A stretch of DNA of 64,000 nt from Robinsoniella peoriensis (GTDB taxonomy: Bacteria; Bacillota; Clostridia; Lachnospirales; Lachnospiraceae). Both the position numbers and the translations under genes were made by a program. The stretch lies in the NCBI RefSeq assembly GCF_000797495.1, contig NZ_JTGN01000021.1:44063-108062 (forward strand), in the 5' to 3' direction. Shown here piece after piece: positions 43,734 through 52,865 of the stretch. How positions within the stretch are numbered: the stretch's first letter is position 1; every line of letters starts with the position of its first letter. The notes under the pieces were generated by a model that saw only the letters and a list, made by a program, of their open reading frames with translations, was not told where the DNA came from and searched no databases.

Positions 43734-45125
43734 ATGTCAATTGAATATTTAGGACTTAGTCAGATCAACGGCCCCCTTATTGTATTAGAAGGAGTCCAGA
43801 ATGCTTCTTTCGAAGAAATCGTTGAGATTACAGTAGAAGGAACCGAAAAGAAACTGGGCCGTATCGTAGAGCTGTATGAAGATAAAGCAATCATTCAGGT
43901 ATTTGAGGGAAATGAGAATATGTCCCTGAAAAATACCCATACAAAATTAACCGGACATCCAATGGAGATCGCACTATCTCCGGATATCCTGGGACGTACT
44001 TTCAATGGTATCGGTCAGCCGATCGATGACCTCGGAGAAATTACACCCGAAGTTAAATTAAATGTTAACGGTCTTCCGTTAAACCCGGTAACCCGTGAAT
44101 ATCCGCGTAACTATATCCGTACCGGCGTTTCTGCAATTGATGGACTGACCACACTGATCCGTGGACAGAAGCTTCCTATTTTCTCAGGAAACGGTCTTCC
44201 CCATGACAGACTGGCGGCACAGATCGTAAAACAGGCTTCTCTCGGTGATAACTCAGATGAAAAATTCGCTATCGTTTTTGCCGCTATGGGTGTTAAATAT
44301 GACGTAGCAGAATTCTTCCGCAAAACCTTCGAGGAAAGCGGTGTTTCCGATCACGTTGTTATGTACTTAAACCTGGCTAACGACCCGGTCGTTGAACGTC
44401 TGATCACACCGAAGGTTGCTCTTACTGCAGCTGAATATCTGGCTTTTGAAAAAGGCATGCATATCCTGGTTATCTTAACGGATATGACCTCTTTTGCAGA
44501 AGCAATGCGTGAGGTTTCTTCATCGAAAGGTGAAATCCCAAGCAGAAAAGGCTTCCCTGGCTACTTATACAGTGAGCTGGCAACGATTTATGAAAGAGCC
44601 GGAATTGTACAGGGCATCAGCGGTTCTGTAACCCAGATCCCGATTCTGACCATGCCAAATGATGATATTACTCATCCGATCCCTGACCTCACCGGTTACA
44701 TTACCGAAGGACAGATCGTATTGGACCGTGAGTTACATGGCCAGGCAATTTATCCGCCTATCAACGTCCTTCCTTCTCTGTCCCGTCTGATGAAGGATGG
44801 TATCGGAGCCGGATATACAAGGGAGGATCATCAGGACGTAGCCAACCAGCTCTTCTCCTGCTATGCTAAGGTTGGAGATGCCAGAGCTCTGGCAAGCGTT
44901 ATCGGTGAAGACGAACTGTCTCCTCTCGATAAAATTTATTTAAAGTTTGGTAAATCTTTTGAACAGGAATTCGTTGGACAGGGCGAAAACGAAAACCGTT
45001 CCATTATCGATACCCTGGAAAAAGGCTGGGAACTTCTTGGAATGCTTCCTAGAGAAGAACTTGACCGTATCGATACAAAGGTTCTTGATAAATACTACAA
45101 ACCTGCCGAGTCAGAGGTGATTTAA
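43734..45125 (+). CDS. ntpB: V-type ATP synthase subunit B
   Basis: This 463-residue non-catalytic subunit has IFSGNGLPHDRLAAQI in place of a Walker A motif, and LTDMTSFAEAMREVSSSKGE and PSRKGFPGYLYSELATIYER in the nucleotide region. It forms the A3B3 head with ntpA, 12 bases upstream. Its stop overlaps the ntpD start by one base. Confidence 0.97.
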   Translation: MSIEYLGLSQINGPLIVLEGVQNASFEEIVEITVEGTEKKLGRIVELYEDKAIIQVFEGNENMSLKNTHTKLTGHPMEIALSPDILGRTFNGIGQPIDDLGEITPEVKLNVNGLPLNPVTREYPRNYIRTGVSAIDGLTTLIRGQKLPIFSGNGLPHDRLAAQIVKQASLGDNSDEKFAIVFAAMGVKYDVAEFFRKTFEESGVSDHVVMYLNLANDPVVERLITPKVALTAAEYLAFEKGMHILVILTDMTSFAEAMREVSSSKGEIPSRKGFPGYLYSELATIYERAGIVQGISGSVTQIPILTMPNDDITHPIPDLTGYITEGQIVLDRELHGQAIYPPINVLPSLSRLMKDGIGAGYTREDHQDVANQLFSCYAKVGDARALASVIGEDELSPLDKIYLKFGKSFEQEFVGQGENENRSIIDTLEKGWELLGMLPREELDRIDTKVLDKYYKPAESEVI

Positions 45126-45742
45126 TGAATCCAAATACATTTCCTACGAAGGGTAACTTAATATTAGCTAAGAACTCTCTGGCTCTTGCAAAACAGGGCT
45201 TCGATCTAATGGATAAGAAGAGAAATATCCTGATCAAAGAGATTATGGGGCTGATTGACCAGGCGCAGGATATTCAATCACAGATTGATGAAACATTCCG
45301 TACCGCCTATGCTGCTCTCCAAAGAGCTAATATCGAGCACGGTATCAACTATGTACAGGAGATTTCTTTCTCCGTACCGGTTGAGAATTCCATTCGTATA
45401 AAAACGCGAAGCGTTATGGGAACTGAAATTCCTCTTGTGGAGGCAGATCCCATCGTAAATGAACCAACATACGCCTATTATACGACGAAACGGTCACTGG
45501 ATGAAGCAAAGGTTTCCTTCGAGAAAGTAAAGGAACTGACGATCAGACTTTCCATGATCGAGAATTCTGCATACCGGCTTGCAACCAATATCAAGAAGAC
45601 ACAAAAACGTGCCAATGCTTTGAAAAACATTACAATCCCTACTTACACCGAACTCACAAAGAGTATTCAAAATGCATTGGAAGAAAAAGAACGTGAAGAA
45701 TTCACAAGACTGAAAGTCATAAAACGTATGCATTCCAAATAA
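45125..45742 (+). CDS. ntpD: V-type ATP synthase subunit D
   Basis: This 205-residue central shaft protein has two long antiparallel helices (KGNLILAKNSLALAKQGFDL; then KTQKRANALKNITIPTYTEL) that rotate inside the A3B3 head. It is the last gene of the operon. The gene set of nine subunits (G/H, C, I, K, F, E, A, B, D) is complete for a bacterial V/A-ATPase. Confidence 0.95.
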   Translation: MNPNTFPTKGNLILAKNSLALAKQGFDLMDKKRNILIKEIMGLIDQAQDIQSQIDETFRTAYAALQRANIEHGINYVQEISFSVPVENSIRIKTRSVMGTEIPLVEADPIVNEPTYAYYTTKRSLDEAKVSFEKVKELTIRLSMIENSAYRLATNIKKTQKRANALKNITIPTYTELTKSIQNALEEKEREEFTRLKVIKRMHSK

Positions 45743-45789
45743 TACTAAATATGACAAATATTACTTCGTCATAGCATACAAAATCAGGC

Positions 45790-45832
45790 GTCCATATCTG
45801 TGCAACATACATAGATATGGACTTTTCTTTTG
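45790..45832 (+). terminator. Terminator of the V-ATPase operon
   Basis: GTCCATATCT / AGATATGGAC (10 bp) is followed by TTTTCTTTTGC, about 50 bases after ntpD. Confidence 0.85.
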
Positions 45833-45850
45833 CTTTTTCATGAATAAATA

Positions 45851-45879
45851 TTGACATTTCCTTCCAGATGGGCTACTAT
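45851..45879 (+). promoter_or_regulatory. Sigma-A promoter of the choline-binding-repeat hydrolase
   Basis: TTGACA (45851-45856) and TACTAT (45874-45879) are 17 bases apart. Confidence 0.75.
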
Positions 45880-45964
45880 TTTAAATGAAGTGTAATATAT
45901 TTGTAACGTATATACACACACTCGCAATATTTAAAAGAGAATGAAAATATCAAAGGAGTATAGG

Positions 45965-47659
45965 ATGAAGAAAAAAATTCTTGTAGTGCTTTCCCTGGTA
46001 GGAATATTAGCTACGTCTATACCTGCCCCTGATGTTCAGGCGGCCTGGAAAGTGACGGATCAGGGACGACAGTACACAACGAATTCTACACTTGGCTATG
46101 CAACTGGCTTTAAGAAGATAAAAGGAAATTGGTACTATTTTGATAAACAGGGTATCATGAAAACCGGATGGGTTTACACAGACCGCCAATGGTACTATTT
46201 AAGAGCCAATGGTAAAATGGCCAAAAATACGTGGATTGGTAATTTTTATGTAACGGCTGACGGGTCTATGGCACGTAATACCAGAGTAAACGGCGTAGAA
46301 TTTGACGCCTATGGAAATAAAGTACTATCCTCCAGCGGAGATTCCGGTACAAGTTCCTATTCAAAAAAGAAGAAAAATGGCTGGTATCAGTCCAAGAGCG
46401 AAAAGACCTGGTATTATTATAACGATCAGGGTGTGAAAGCCAAAGGCTGGCTCACTCTTCCAAACGGGAAATATTACCTGGATCCTGATACAGGAGCGAT
46501 GGAAACCGGATTTACAAAGATCGGCCGGTCTTCATACTATTTCAATAAATCAACCGGTAAAATGCAAACGGGATGGTATAAAGTAGGTCGCAAGCGCTAC
46601 TACTCCTCTAAATCCGGTATTGTAAAAAAGAATCGCTGGTTAAGTAAAAAAACAATGTACGCCGGTAAAAAGGGCGCTATGGTAACCGGATGGGCAACCA
46701 TTAAAGGGGAACGGTATTATTTCAGCCCTTCAACTGCCAAGAAAGTGACAGGCTGGCAGAAATTAGACGACAAGTGGTATTGCTTTGATAAAAATGGCGT
46801 TATGGCCAAAAATAAATGGATGACATACGGACCAACCAGAAAGAAATGTTATCTTCAGAGTGATGGCAGCATGGCTTCCAGTCAATGGGTAGGTAAGTAT
46901 CATGTGTCAGCAAGCGGATACCGTGATGGACAAACCCGCACCAAAGGTCTCTTTTATGAAAATGGAAAAACTTATTATAACGATAAAAAATATAATAAGG
47001 TGACAGGCTGGGTAACCGTCGATAGTAAACGCTATTACTTTGGCAGTGATTTTGCCGCAGTAAAAGGCTGGCAGACAATTGACAATAAGAGATTCTATTT
47101 TGACTTAAACGGAGTGATGCAAACCGGCTTATTGGATATCGGGACCCATACATATTATTTCAATACTGACGGTTCTATGGTTGCATCCGCTACAATTATG
47201 GTAAACGGTGTAGCTTATACATTCGATGCAGACGGCGCATATATTGATCCGGATATTCCTGCAGATGCTACAAAAGGCGAACAAATCGCAGCTTATGCCA
47301 AGAAATTCCGCGGCAACCCATATGTATGGGGCGGCACCAGTCTGACAAATGGGGCGGACTGTTCCGGATTCACCATGAGCGTAATGAAGCACTTCGGCAT
47401 ATCCATTCCAAGAGTTGCGGAAGACCAGGCAAATGGTTATTCACCCTGGGGTGGTATCTATAACAAAGGAAAATCTGTGATACCGGATAAGAGACATCTG
47501 CTTCCGGGAGATCTGGTATTCTATTACAGCCCGGTAGGGCATGTAGGAATCTACATTGGTAATGGGCAGATCATTCATGCCAGCAACGCAACAACCGGCA
47601 TTATAATATCAGACTTTGACTATACAACACCGGTTTCGGCAATGCGCTACTGGGCATAG
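45965..47659 (+). CDS. Secreted NlpC/P60 hydrolase with choline-binding-type repeats
   Basis: This 564-residue exported protein has a signal peptide (1-24), then more than ten aromatic-rich cell-wall-binding repeats of the GWYYFD..G.M.TGW type (about 30-435). It ends in an NlpC/P60 domain with catalytic Cys in NGADCSGFT and His in PVGHVGIYIG. The repeats anchor it to choline or wall polymers, and the enzyme cuts peptidoglycan stem peptides. ATG 45965 follows AAAGGAG. The catalytic domain is very close to that of the gene at 48589-50148, pointing to a shared domain moved between wall proteins. Confidence 0.92.
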   Translation: MKKKILVVLSLVGILATSIPAPDVQAAWKVTDQGRQYTTNSTLGYATGFKKIKGNWYYFDKQGIMKTGWVYTDRQWYYLRANGKMAKNTWIGNFYVTADGSMARNTRVNGVEFDAYGNKVLSSSGDSGTSSYSKKKKNGWYQSKSEKTWYYYNDQGVKAKGWLTLPNGKYYLDPDTGAMETGFTKIGRSSYYFNKSTGKMQTGWYKVGRKRYYSSKSGIVKKNRWLSKKTMYAGKKGAMVTGWATIKGERYYFSPSTAKKVTGWQKLDDKWYCFDKNGVMAKNKWMTYGPTRKKCYLQSDGSMASSQWVGKYHVSASGYRDGQTRTKGLFYENGKTYYNDKKYNKVTGWVTVDSKRYYFGSDFAAVKGWQTIDNKRFYFDLNGVMQTGLLDIGTHTYYFNTDGSMVASATIMVNGVAYTFDADGAYIDPDIPADATKGEQIAAYAKKFRGNPYVWGGTSLTNGADCSGFTMSVMKHFGISIPRVAEDQANGYSPWGGIYNKGKSVIPDKRHLLPGDLVFYYSPVGHVGIYIGNGQIIHASNATTGIIISDFDYTTPVSAMRYWA

Positions 47660-47692
47660 CCAACGACAGATCATTAAATACGAAATATTCCG

Positions 47693-47730
47693 GAACCAAC
47701 TGTTAATAACAGTTGGTTCTTCTTTTATTT
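47693..47730 (+). terminator. Terminator after the NlpC/P60 gene
   Basis: GAACCAACTGTT / AACAGTTGGTTC (12-bp perfect stem, 3-base loop) is followed by TTCTTTTATTT. Confidence 0.9.
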
Positions 47731-47773
47731 CATCCAAAGAAACGCTATTCCATTTCTCTACACTTTAATCGCC

Positions 47774-48016
47774 TCATATGCCCTCATTTTGAGTATTGGT
47801 GATGACTTTTATGCCTTGCTCATAAATTGCCTTAGAACAGGCAATCAGAGCGTTATAAATCATAATATGCCAGCGGTATTTACCTGCATTCTGCATTTCA
47901 TCCAGCTTAACTATTTTACTTCTTAAATCGTCTATTTCCTGAATCCCCCACTTTCTAAGCAACCTATTCTTATACATCTCAACACATCTTGTTTCCTCTC
48001 TTAAACTCCGTCCCAT
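47774..48016 (-). CDS. Hypothetical protein (80 aa)
   Basis: This 80-residue protein is basic at the N-terminus (KNRLLRKWGIQEIDDLRSKI) and has a weakly hydrophobic second half, but no clear membrane helix. I do not recognise it. ATG 48016 has a strong ribosome-binding site, AAAGGAGTAT. It lies alone between the two NlpC/P60 genes, next to a DnaA-box cluster. No promoter stands out. Confidence 0.6.
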   Translation of the reverse strand: MGRSLREETRCVEMYKNRLLRKWGIQEIDDLRSKIVKLDEMQNAGKYRWHIMIYNALIACSKAIYEQGIKVITNTQNEGI

Positions 48017-48065
48017 ATACTCCTTTACCCAGATACCCGCCCTCCAAAATAATTAATACACAATT

Positions 48066-48329
48066 ATCCATATTATCTGAAAATGGCAATCATCTTCATT
48101 TTTTCAAAACCATATTAAGACGATAAAAAAGTCAATACCCAATCAGCTCTTTTTCCACATAAAAATACGAATTATCACATTTTACAAAACATTTGTTCCT
48201 AAAAAATACTATGTAAACCTGTGAAAATTCGATCTTTTATGTGGATAATGTGCATAACTTAGTGTATAACTCCATTTTGCCACTATTTCCGACATTTTCG
48301 ATGTGGATAACTCGACACAGTTATACACA
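48066..48329. other. DnaA-box cluster in a 570-bp intergenic region
   Basis: Four exact TTATNCACA boxes occur at 48240-48248, 48249-48257, 48302-48310 (all minus orientation) and 48321-48329 (plus). One-mismatch boxes lie at 48066, 48151 and 48261. The flanking DNA (48380-48430) is very AT-rich. No dnaA, dnaN or gyrB gene is in the window, so this fits a DnaA-titration cluster, as known in Bacillus, better than the origin. Confidence 0.7.
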
Positions 48330-48546
48330 CGGATTTTACACTTCTCACCAAGTTTCGACAAAATTTGTGCATCTTGTATAACCTTTGAATTGTGAGGAAT
48401 TTTTTGAATTGTATTAAATTTTTTCCCTTGCCATATTGTAGCAAATATTAAATCATTCCACTCTCCCCTCGTCTGCTCTCAGGAATATGCTCAAGGCAAA
48501 CCGGTTTTATCTTATAAAACAAATTCATGAATAAACAGCCGCATAT

Positions 48547-48577
48547 CAAAAAAACCTCCACTCTTTCGAGTGAAGGT
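48547..48577 (-). terminator. Terminator of the SH3/NlpC-P60 gene
   Basis: On minus, ACCTTCACTC pairs with GAGTGGAGGT (one G-U pair) around GAAA, followed by seven T. It starts 12 bases after the stop. Confidence 0.9.
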
Positions 48578-48588
48578 CCTAATTCAAA

Positions 48589-50148
48589 TTAATCTAAGTA
48601 ACTTCTTGCACTGCATGGCTGTCTGTAACCCATATCAGATACGATAATTCCTGTTGTAGAACTGCTGGCATGAACTACCTGATTGTTACCAATGTACATA
48701 GATACATGTCCAATTCCACCATCGCCATTGTAGAATAACAGGTCGCCTGGCTGAATACTTCCAAGATCTACTGCTCTGCCGCTGCCTGCCTGAGAAGCTG
48801 CAACTCGAGGAATACTAATACCGAAGTTCGCCAGAACAGACTGTGTAAATCCTGAACAGTCAGCTCCGTTTGTTAAGCTTGTACCGCCCCATACATATGG
48901 ATTTCCAACGAACTGTAATGCAAAACTTACAACGCTTTGTCTAAGCCCAGATGCGTTTGAAGACTGTCCTGCATCCGGTGTCTCTGTAGATCCGCCTGTT
49001 GTATCACCAAACTGCTGTTCCTGATTATCTGCTGTATTTCCACCAGACTGACTTCCGTCTGTCTGAGGCTGCTGCTGTTGCTGCTGTGCTGCTGCATCCG
49101 CTGCTGCCTGTGCATCTGCTGCCGCTTTTGCCTGTGCATCCGCCTGTGCCTGTGCATCTGCTGCTGCCTGTGCTGCCGCCTCTGCCTGTGCCTGTGCGTT
49201 TGCTGCTGCCTGCTCTGCTGCCGCCTGATCAGCTGCTTCCTGAGCTTTCGCTGCTGCATCCGCTGCTTCCTGCTCTGCTGCTGCCTGCTGTGCTGCTAAT
49301 GCATCTGCTGCGGACTGTGCGTCTGCTGCTTCCTGCGCTGCCTGATTTGCTGCTGCCTGTTCCTGAGAATCTAAGTACTCTAACCAGGCTTTATCTTTTT
49401 CTGCCTGTTCAGCTGCTGCCTGTGCTGCTGCTGCTTCGTCAGCTTTTCTTGCTTCTTCTACTGCCGCCAGATAAGCCGCTTCTTCTGCTGCTATTCTCGC
49501 TTCTTCTTCTTCCTTTGATTCTGCTTCCACAAATTTTGTATCGCACTCTACATAGTCTTTTGCTACATATCCTACAACATCAGAATCTACCGAAACTTTT
49601 ACCCAGTCACCCAGATCTTCTTCTACCTGAAGTTTTTCTGCATCACCAACAAGTGTAACAACATCAGAATCTGTATTTGGATCCTGGCGTACCATTAATG
49701 TTGTTGTGTTAACAGTAGCAACTTCTTCCCCTACCTCTTTGGCAAGTTCTTCTGCTTTTGCTCCTGTTGCAAAAAAATCTTTGCTTACATATCCTGTTAC
49801 AGAGCCTGATTTAATTAAATACCAGTCACCTTCCTGGCCGAGAATTTCAGCTGCTGAATTATTATAAAGTTTACCAAGTACTTTTCCATCTTCCGTACTC
49901 GCTGCATCTCTGATGTTAACATATGCATCATCATTTACCTGCGCAATAGCAAGTCCATCATATTTACTTGGCTCGGCTGGGGTAGTATTCTCAGTTGACT
50001 GGCCTGCATCTTTATTTTCTTCAACTTTAGCCTGTAATCCTGCTAAAGGTACATCTGCACCAGCAGCCATTGTTAATATCCCAGTACTTCCAAAAGTTAT
50101 AGATGCTGCCATTAGACAGGCTGCAATCTTCATCATCCTTTTCTTCAT
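48589..50148 (-). CDS. Secreted NlpC/P60 hydrolase with SH3 domains and Ala/Gln-rich coil
   Basis: This 519-residue exported protein has a signal peptide (1-28) and two bacterial SH3 domains (about 70-125 and 143-203). A long Ala/Gln/Glu/Asp-rich coiled-coil region follows (about 210-360, ending in a polyGln run), then a Ser/Gly linker. The C-terminal NlpC/P60 domain has catalytic Cys in NGADCSGFT and His in GIGHVSMYIG. The DNA of the Ala/Gln region is repetitive (GCTGCT/GCATCT types) and prone to length change. It resembles SagA/p60-type cell-separation hydrolases. A consensus promoter lies 80-110 bases upstream. Confidence 0.92.
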   Translation of the reverse strand: MKKRMMKIAACLMAASITFGSTGILTMAAGADVPLAGLQAKVEENKDAGQSTENTTPAEPSKYDGLAIAQVNDDAYVNIRDAASTEDGKVLGKLYNNSAAEILGQEGDWYLIKSGSVTGYVSKDFFATGAKAEELAKEVGEEVATVNTTTLMVRQDPNTDSDVVTLVGDAEKLQVEEDLGDWVKVSVDSDVVGYVAKDYVECDTKFVEAESKEEEEARIAAEEAAYLAAVEEARKADEAAAAQAAAEQAEKDKAWLEYLDSQEQAAANQAAQEAADAQSAADALAAQQAAAEQEAADAAAKAQEAADQAAAEQAAANAQAQAEAAAQAAADAQAQADAQAKAAADAQAAADAAAQQQQQQPQTDGSQSGGNTADNQEQQFGDTTGGSTETPDAGQSSNASGLRQSVVSFALQFVGNPYVWGGTSLTNGADCSGFTQSVLANFGISIPRVAASQAGSGRAVDLGSIQPGDLLFYNGDGGIGHVSMYIGNNQVVHASSSTTGIIVSDMGYRQPCSARSYLD

Positions 50149-50225
50149 TACTTATCCTCGACCTCCAATATATCTTATCTTTCAATTATTATTTATTACG
50201 AAATTATTAAAATTATTACATTGCT

Positions 50226-50254
50226 ATCATAACAAATATTACATGATTTGTCAA
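50226..50254 (-). promoter_or_regulatory. Sigma-A promoter of the SH3/NlpC-P60 gene
   Basis: On minus, TTGACA (50254-50249) and TATGAT (50231-50226) are 17 bases apart. Confidence 0.8.
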
Positions 50255-50311
50255 TGCCGATAATATATTTTTTAAATCTGTAATAATATAATGGAAGGCC
50301 AGATGCTCTGT

Positions 50312-51232
50312 TTATGCGTATATAAGGTAGTTTTGTACGGAAGTTACGGCATTTGCACCATCCGCGGCTGCTGTAATAATTTGACGTAACATTTTTGTAC
50401 GAATATCTCCTGCTGCAAAAATTCCTTTCTTATTTGTAACACAATCTTCATTAGCTACAATATATCCATGCTCATCTGTTTCCACGATATTCTGAAACAC
50501 CTCAGAATTAGGCAGAATTCCTACTGCTATAAACACACCATCCACAGCAACTTTCTCTTCTTTTTCATTTTTAATATTAGTTACTGTTACAGACTCTACA
50601 TTTTCTTCTCCGTTAATGCTGTTAACAACAGAGTCCCAAATGACTTCTACATTACCACATGCAAACAACTTCTCCTGCAAAATCTTTGCTGCACGCAGCT
50701 CATCCCTTCTATGAATAAGGAATACTTTCTCACATACTCTTGCCAGAAAAATTGCATCCTCTACGGCAACATCACCGCCGCCTACAACGGCAACTGTTTT
50801 GTTTTTAAAAAAAGCACCATCACAGGTAGCACAATAGGATACCCCCATGCCAGCCAGTTCTTCTTCTCCCGGAACTCCTAATTTACGGTGTCTCGCCCCA
50901 GCAGCTAAAATGACCGTTTTTCCAATGAATTCACCCTGATCCGTAACAACTTTCCGATCCGTTTCTTCTATTATAATGTCACTTACTTCTGCAGTAACAA
51001 ATTCTGCTCCCAAAGCGTCTGCGTGCTCTCTGAACTTTGTGGCCATATCAAAGCCATTGATCCCTGGCAGGCCCGGATAATTATCAACTTCATAAGTATT
51101 GATTACCTGACCGCCGCTTACATAATTTTTTTCAATAATAAGACATTCTAATTTTGCTCTTTCTGCATAAATTGCCGCAGCCAGCCCTGCCGGTCCGGAG
51201 CCGATTATAATTGTATCAAATTTTTTTTCCAT
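50312..51232 (-). CDS. trxB: Thioredoxin reductase
   Basis: This 306-residue flavoprotein has the FAD motif IIGSGPAGLAAAIYA, the redox-active CATC (C134, C137) in SYCATCDGAFF, the NAD(P) motif VVGGGDVAVEDA, and GIFAAGDIRTKMLRQI near the end. It reduces thioredoxin. The cofactor choice (NADPH or ferredoxin-type) cannot be read safely. It is divergent from perR and belongs by function to the oxidative-stress block. Confidence 0.94.
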   Translation of the reverse strand: MEKKFDTIIIGSGPAGLAAAIYAERAKLECLIIEKNYVSGGQVINTYEVDNYPGLPGINGFDMATKFREHADALGAEFVTAEVSDIIIEETDRKVVTDQGEFIGKTVILAAGARHRKLGVPGEEELAGMGVSYCATCDGAFFKNKTVAVVGGGDVAVEDAIFLARVCEKVFLIHRRDELRAAKILQEKLFACGNVEVIWDSVVNSINGEENVESVTVTNIKNEKEEKVAVDGVFIAVGILPNSEVFQNIVETDEHGYIVANEDCVTNKKGIFAAGDIRTKMLRQIITAAADGANAVTSVQNYLIYA

Positions 51233-51462
51233 TGTTTGCTACTCCTTATTTTGTATTTACAGTATTTACCTTAATATTAGTATTATACCGCAGTTCTATA
51301 AAATATGTCACCCTTTACTTATTTTCACTTAAACGGTCTCTTTTTATCTGATACAAAAATCAAATAATACCGGTTCACTCTCCTTCTGATTCATTTATAC
51401 TCAAATCAGTAAAAAACAAGGCAAATCAGGCATAATTTGATATAAACTGATCAATAAAACAT

Positions 51463-51520
51463 TTGACAAATGTTAAATAATCATATACAATAAAATCAGT
51501 AACCGTTATCATTATTATAA
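51463..51520 (+). promoter_or_regulatory. perR promoter and operator
   Basis: TTGACA (51463-51468) and TACAAT (51486-51491) are 17 bases apart. Directly behind lies ATCAGTAACCGTTATCATT (51495-51513), matching the operators of the three rubrerythrin genes. TTATCATTATTATAA (51506-51520) differs at one position from the classical PerR box, and it abuts the ribosome-binding site. This arrangement indicates autoregulation. Confidence 0.8.
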
Positions 51521-51531
51521 GGAGGTGAATC

Positions 51532-51921
51532 ATGGCTACTCTAAAATACAGTAAACAACGGGAATCTATTATAGAGTTCTTAGCAACCAGAAAAGACCAC
51601 CCCACTGCCGACACTGTATATATGAACATCAGGGAGCAATTTCCAAAGATCAGTCTGGGAACAGTTTATCGTAACCTTGCCCTGTTATCCGATTTGGGAG
51701 AAATCACAAAAATTGTAACAGGAGACGGCGCAGACCGCTTTGACTATAATACAAACCCACACAATCATTTTGTCTGCACGAAATGCCACAGTGTGCTCGA
51801 TTTAGAAATGGATAATATTGATGAAATCGTCAATGTCGCACAAAAGGATTTTTCCGGTAAAATAGACGGCTATATTACACATTTTATGGGAGTTTGTCCG
51901 GATTGCATCAAAAAATCATAA
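51532..51921 (+). CDS. perR: Fur family repressor, PerR type
   Basis: This 129-residue protein has a winged helix (about 1-65; ISLGTVYRNLALLSDLGEI) and structural zinc cysteines C82, C85, C122 and C125. Regulatory metal residues D71, H77 and H79 reproduce the spacing of B. subtilis PerR D85/H91/H93, and H23 corresponds to H37; H23 and H77 match the histidines that peroxide oxidises in PerR. This favours PerR over Fur. It faces the rubrerythrin genes and shares their operator sequence. Confidence 0.9.
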   Translation: MATLKYSKQRESIIEFLATRKDHPTADTVYMNIREQFPKISLGTVYRNLALLSDLGEITKIVTGDGADRFDYNTNPHNHFVCTKCHSVLDLEMDNIDEIVNVAQKDFSGKIDGYITHFMGVCPDCIKKS

Positions 51922-51936
51922 TTTCACAAAAAAAGC

Positions 51937-51987
51937 TTGACTTCATGTAAGAGTTATGATAAATTAATATCAGTAATCGTTACTGAT
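51937..51987 (+). promoter_or_regulatory. Promoter and operator of rubrerythrin 1
   Basis: TTGACT (51937-51942) and TAAATT (51960-51965) are 17 bases apart. They are followed after three bases by ATCAGTAATCGTTACTGAT (51969-51987), which is nearly perfectly palindromic and would cover the transcription start. Confidence 0.85.
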
Positions 51988-52084
51988 TTCTAAAATTCAA
52001 AATACAAACTAATTATTCATCGATCCGGTATTCTACTGCCGGGTCGGTACAAAAAATATTTATATAAGATAAGGAGATTGAAAA

Positions 52085-52627
52085 ATGGCTAAATTTGTAT
52101 GTAATGTATGTGGTTATGTTCATGAAGGAGATTCTGCACCGGAAGTCTGTCCAATCTGTAAAGCACCTGCTAGTAAGTTTACAAAACAGGAAGAAGGCAT
52201 GAGCTGGGCTGCTGAACATGTTGTTGGTATCGCACAGGGCGTTTCTGAAGACATCTTAGCAGACTTAAGAGCAAACTTTGAAGGAGAATGTTCTGAAGTT
52301 GGTATGTACCTGGCTATGTCCAGAGTTGCTCACAGAGAGGGCTATCCTGAAATCGGTTTATACTGGGAAAAAGCTGCTTATGAAGAAGCAGAGCATGCTG
52401 CAAAATTCGCTGAATTACTTGGTGAAGTTGTAACTGACAGCACAAAGAAAAACCTGGAAATGAGAGTTGCTGCTGAAAACGGCGCTACAGCAGGTAAATT
52501 TGATCTTGCAAAACGTGCAAAAGCTGCTGATCTGGATGCAATTCATGACACTGTTCATGAAATGGCAAAAGACGAAGCTCGTCACGGTAAAGCTTTCAAA
52601 GGTTTATTAGAAAGATATTTCGGTTAA
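52085..52627 (+). CDS. Reverse rubrerythrin, copy 1
   Basis: This 180-residue peroxidase has a rubredoxin-like iron site at the N-terminus (C6, C9, C22, C25) and a ferritin-like di-iron domain behind it (Glu/His ligands in FEGECSEVGMY, YEEAEHAAKF, AENGATAG and DEARHG). This domain order is the 'reverse' rubrerythrin type of Clostridia, which reduces H2O2 (and O2) with electrons from NAD(P)H via rubredoxin reductase. It is the first of three copies; copies 2 and 3 differ at only a few residues. Confidence 0.95.
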   Translation: MAKFVCNVCGYVHEGDSAPEVCPICKAPASKFTKQEEGMSWAAEHVVGIAQGVSEDILADLRANFEGECSEVGMYLAMSRVAHREGYPEIGLYWEKAAYEEAEHAAKFAELLGEVVTDSTKKNLEMRVAAENGATAGKFDLAKRAKAADLDAIHDTVHEMAKDEARHGKAFKGLLERYFG

Positions 52628-52660
52628 TCACGATAACATTTCACTATACTCTAAATATAA

Positions 52661-52700
52661 AAGTATGTATTCTTGTTACTAAGGATACATACTTTTTTTA
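52661..52700 (+). terminator. Terminator of rubrerythrin 1
   Basis: AGTATGTAT / ATACATACT followed by TTTTTTATTTTT, 35 bases after the stop. Confidence 0.9.
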
Positions 52701-52865
52701 TTTTTCGAGCTTTTTTGACACACAATATTTGAAGTCAGCTCATGTTTCATAAAATTTACATTATTATCATTAATTTTTTATAATAACAGATGACAATTCC
52801 CGCAAAATAATGCATAATATTGGTAAGCGCTAAAACATATCTATTTTAAAAGGAGAAAACAACCT

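Noticed and set aside
48066..48430. The DnaA-box cluster as chromosomal oriC
   Set aside because: No dnaA, dnaN, recF or gyrB lies nearby and no DnaA-trio is evident, so a titration or regulatory cluster is more likely.
48999..49658. Long plus-strand Leu/Pro-rich frame opposite the NlpC/P60 gene
   Set aside because: It is a frame artefact of the repetitive Ala/Gln codons on the minus strand and lacks a ribosome-binding site.
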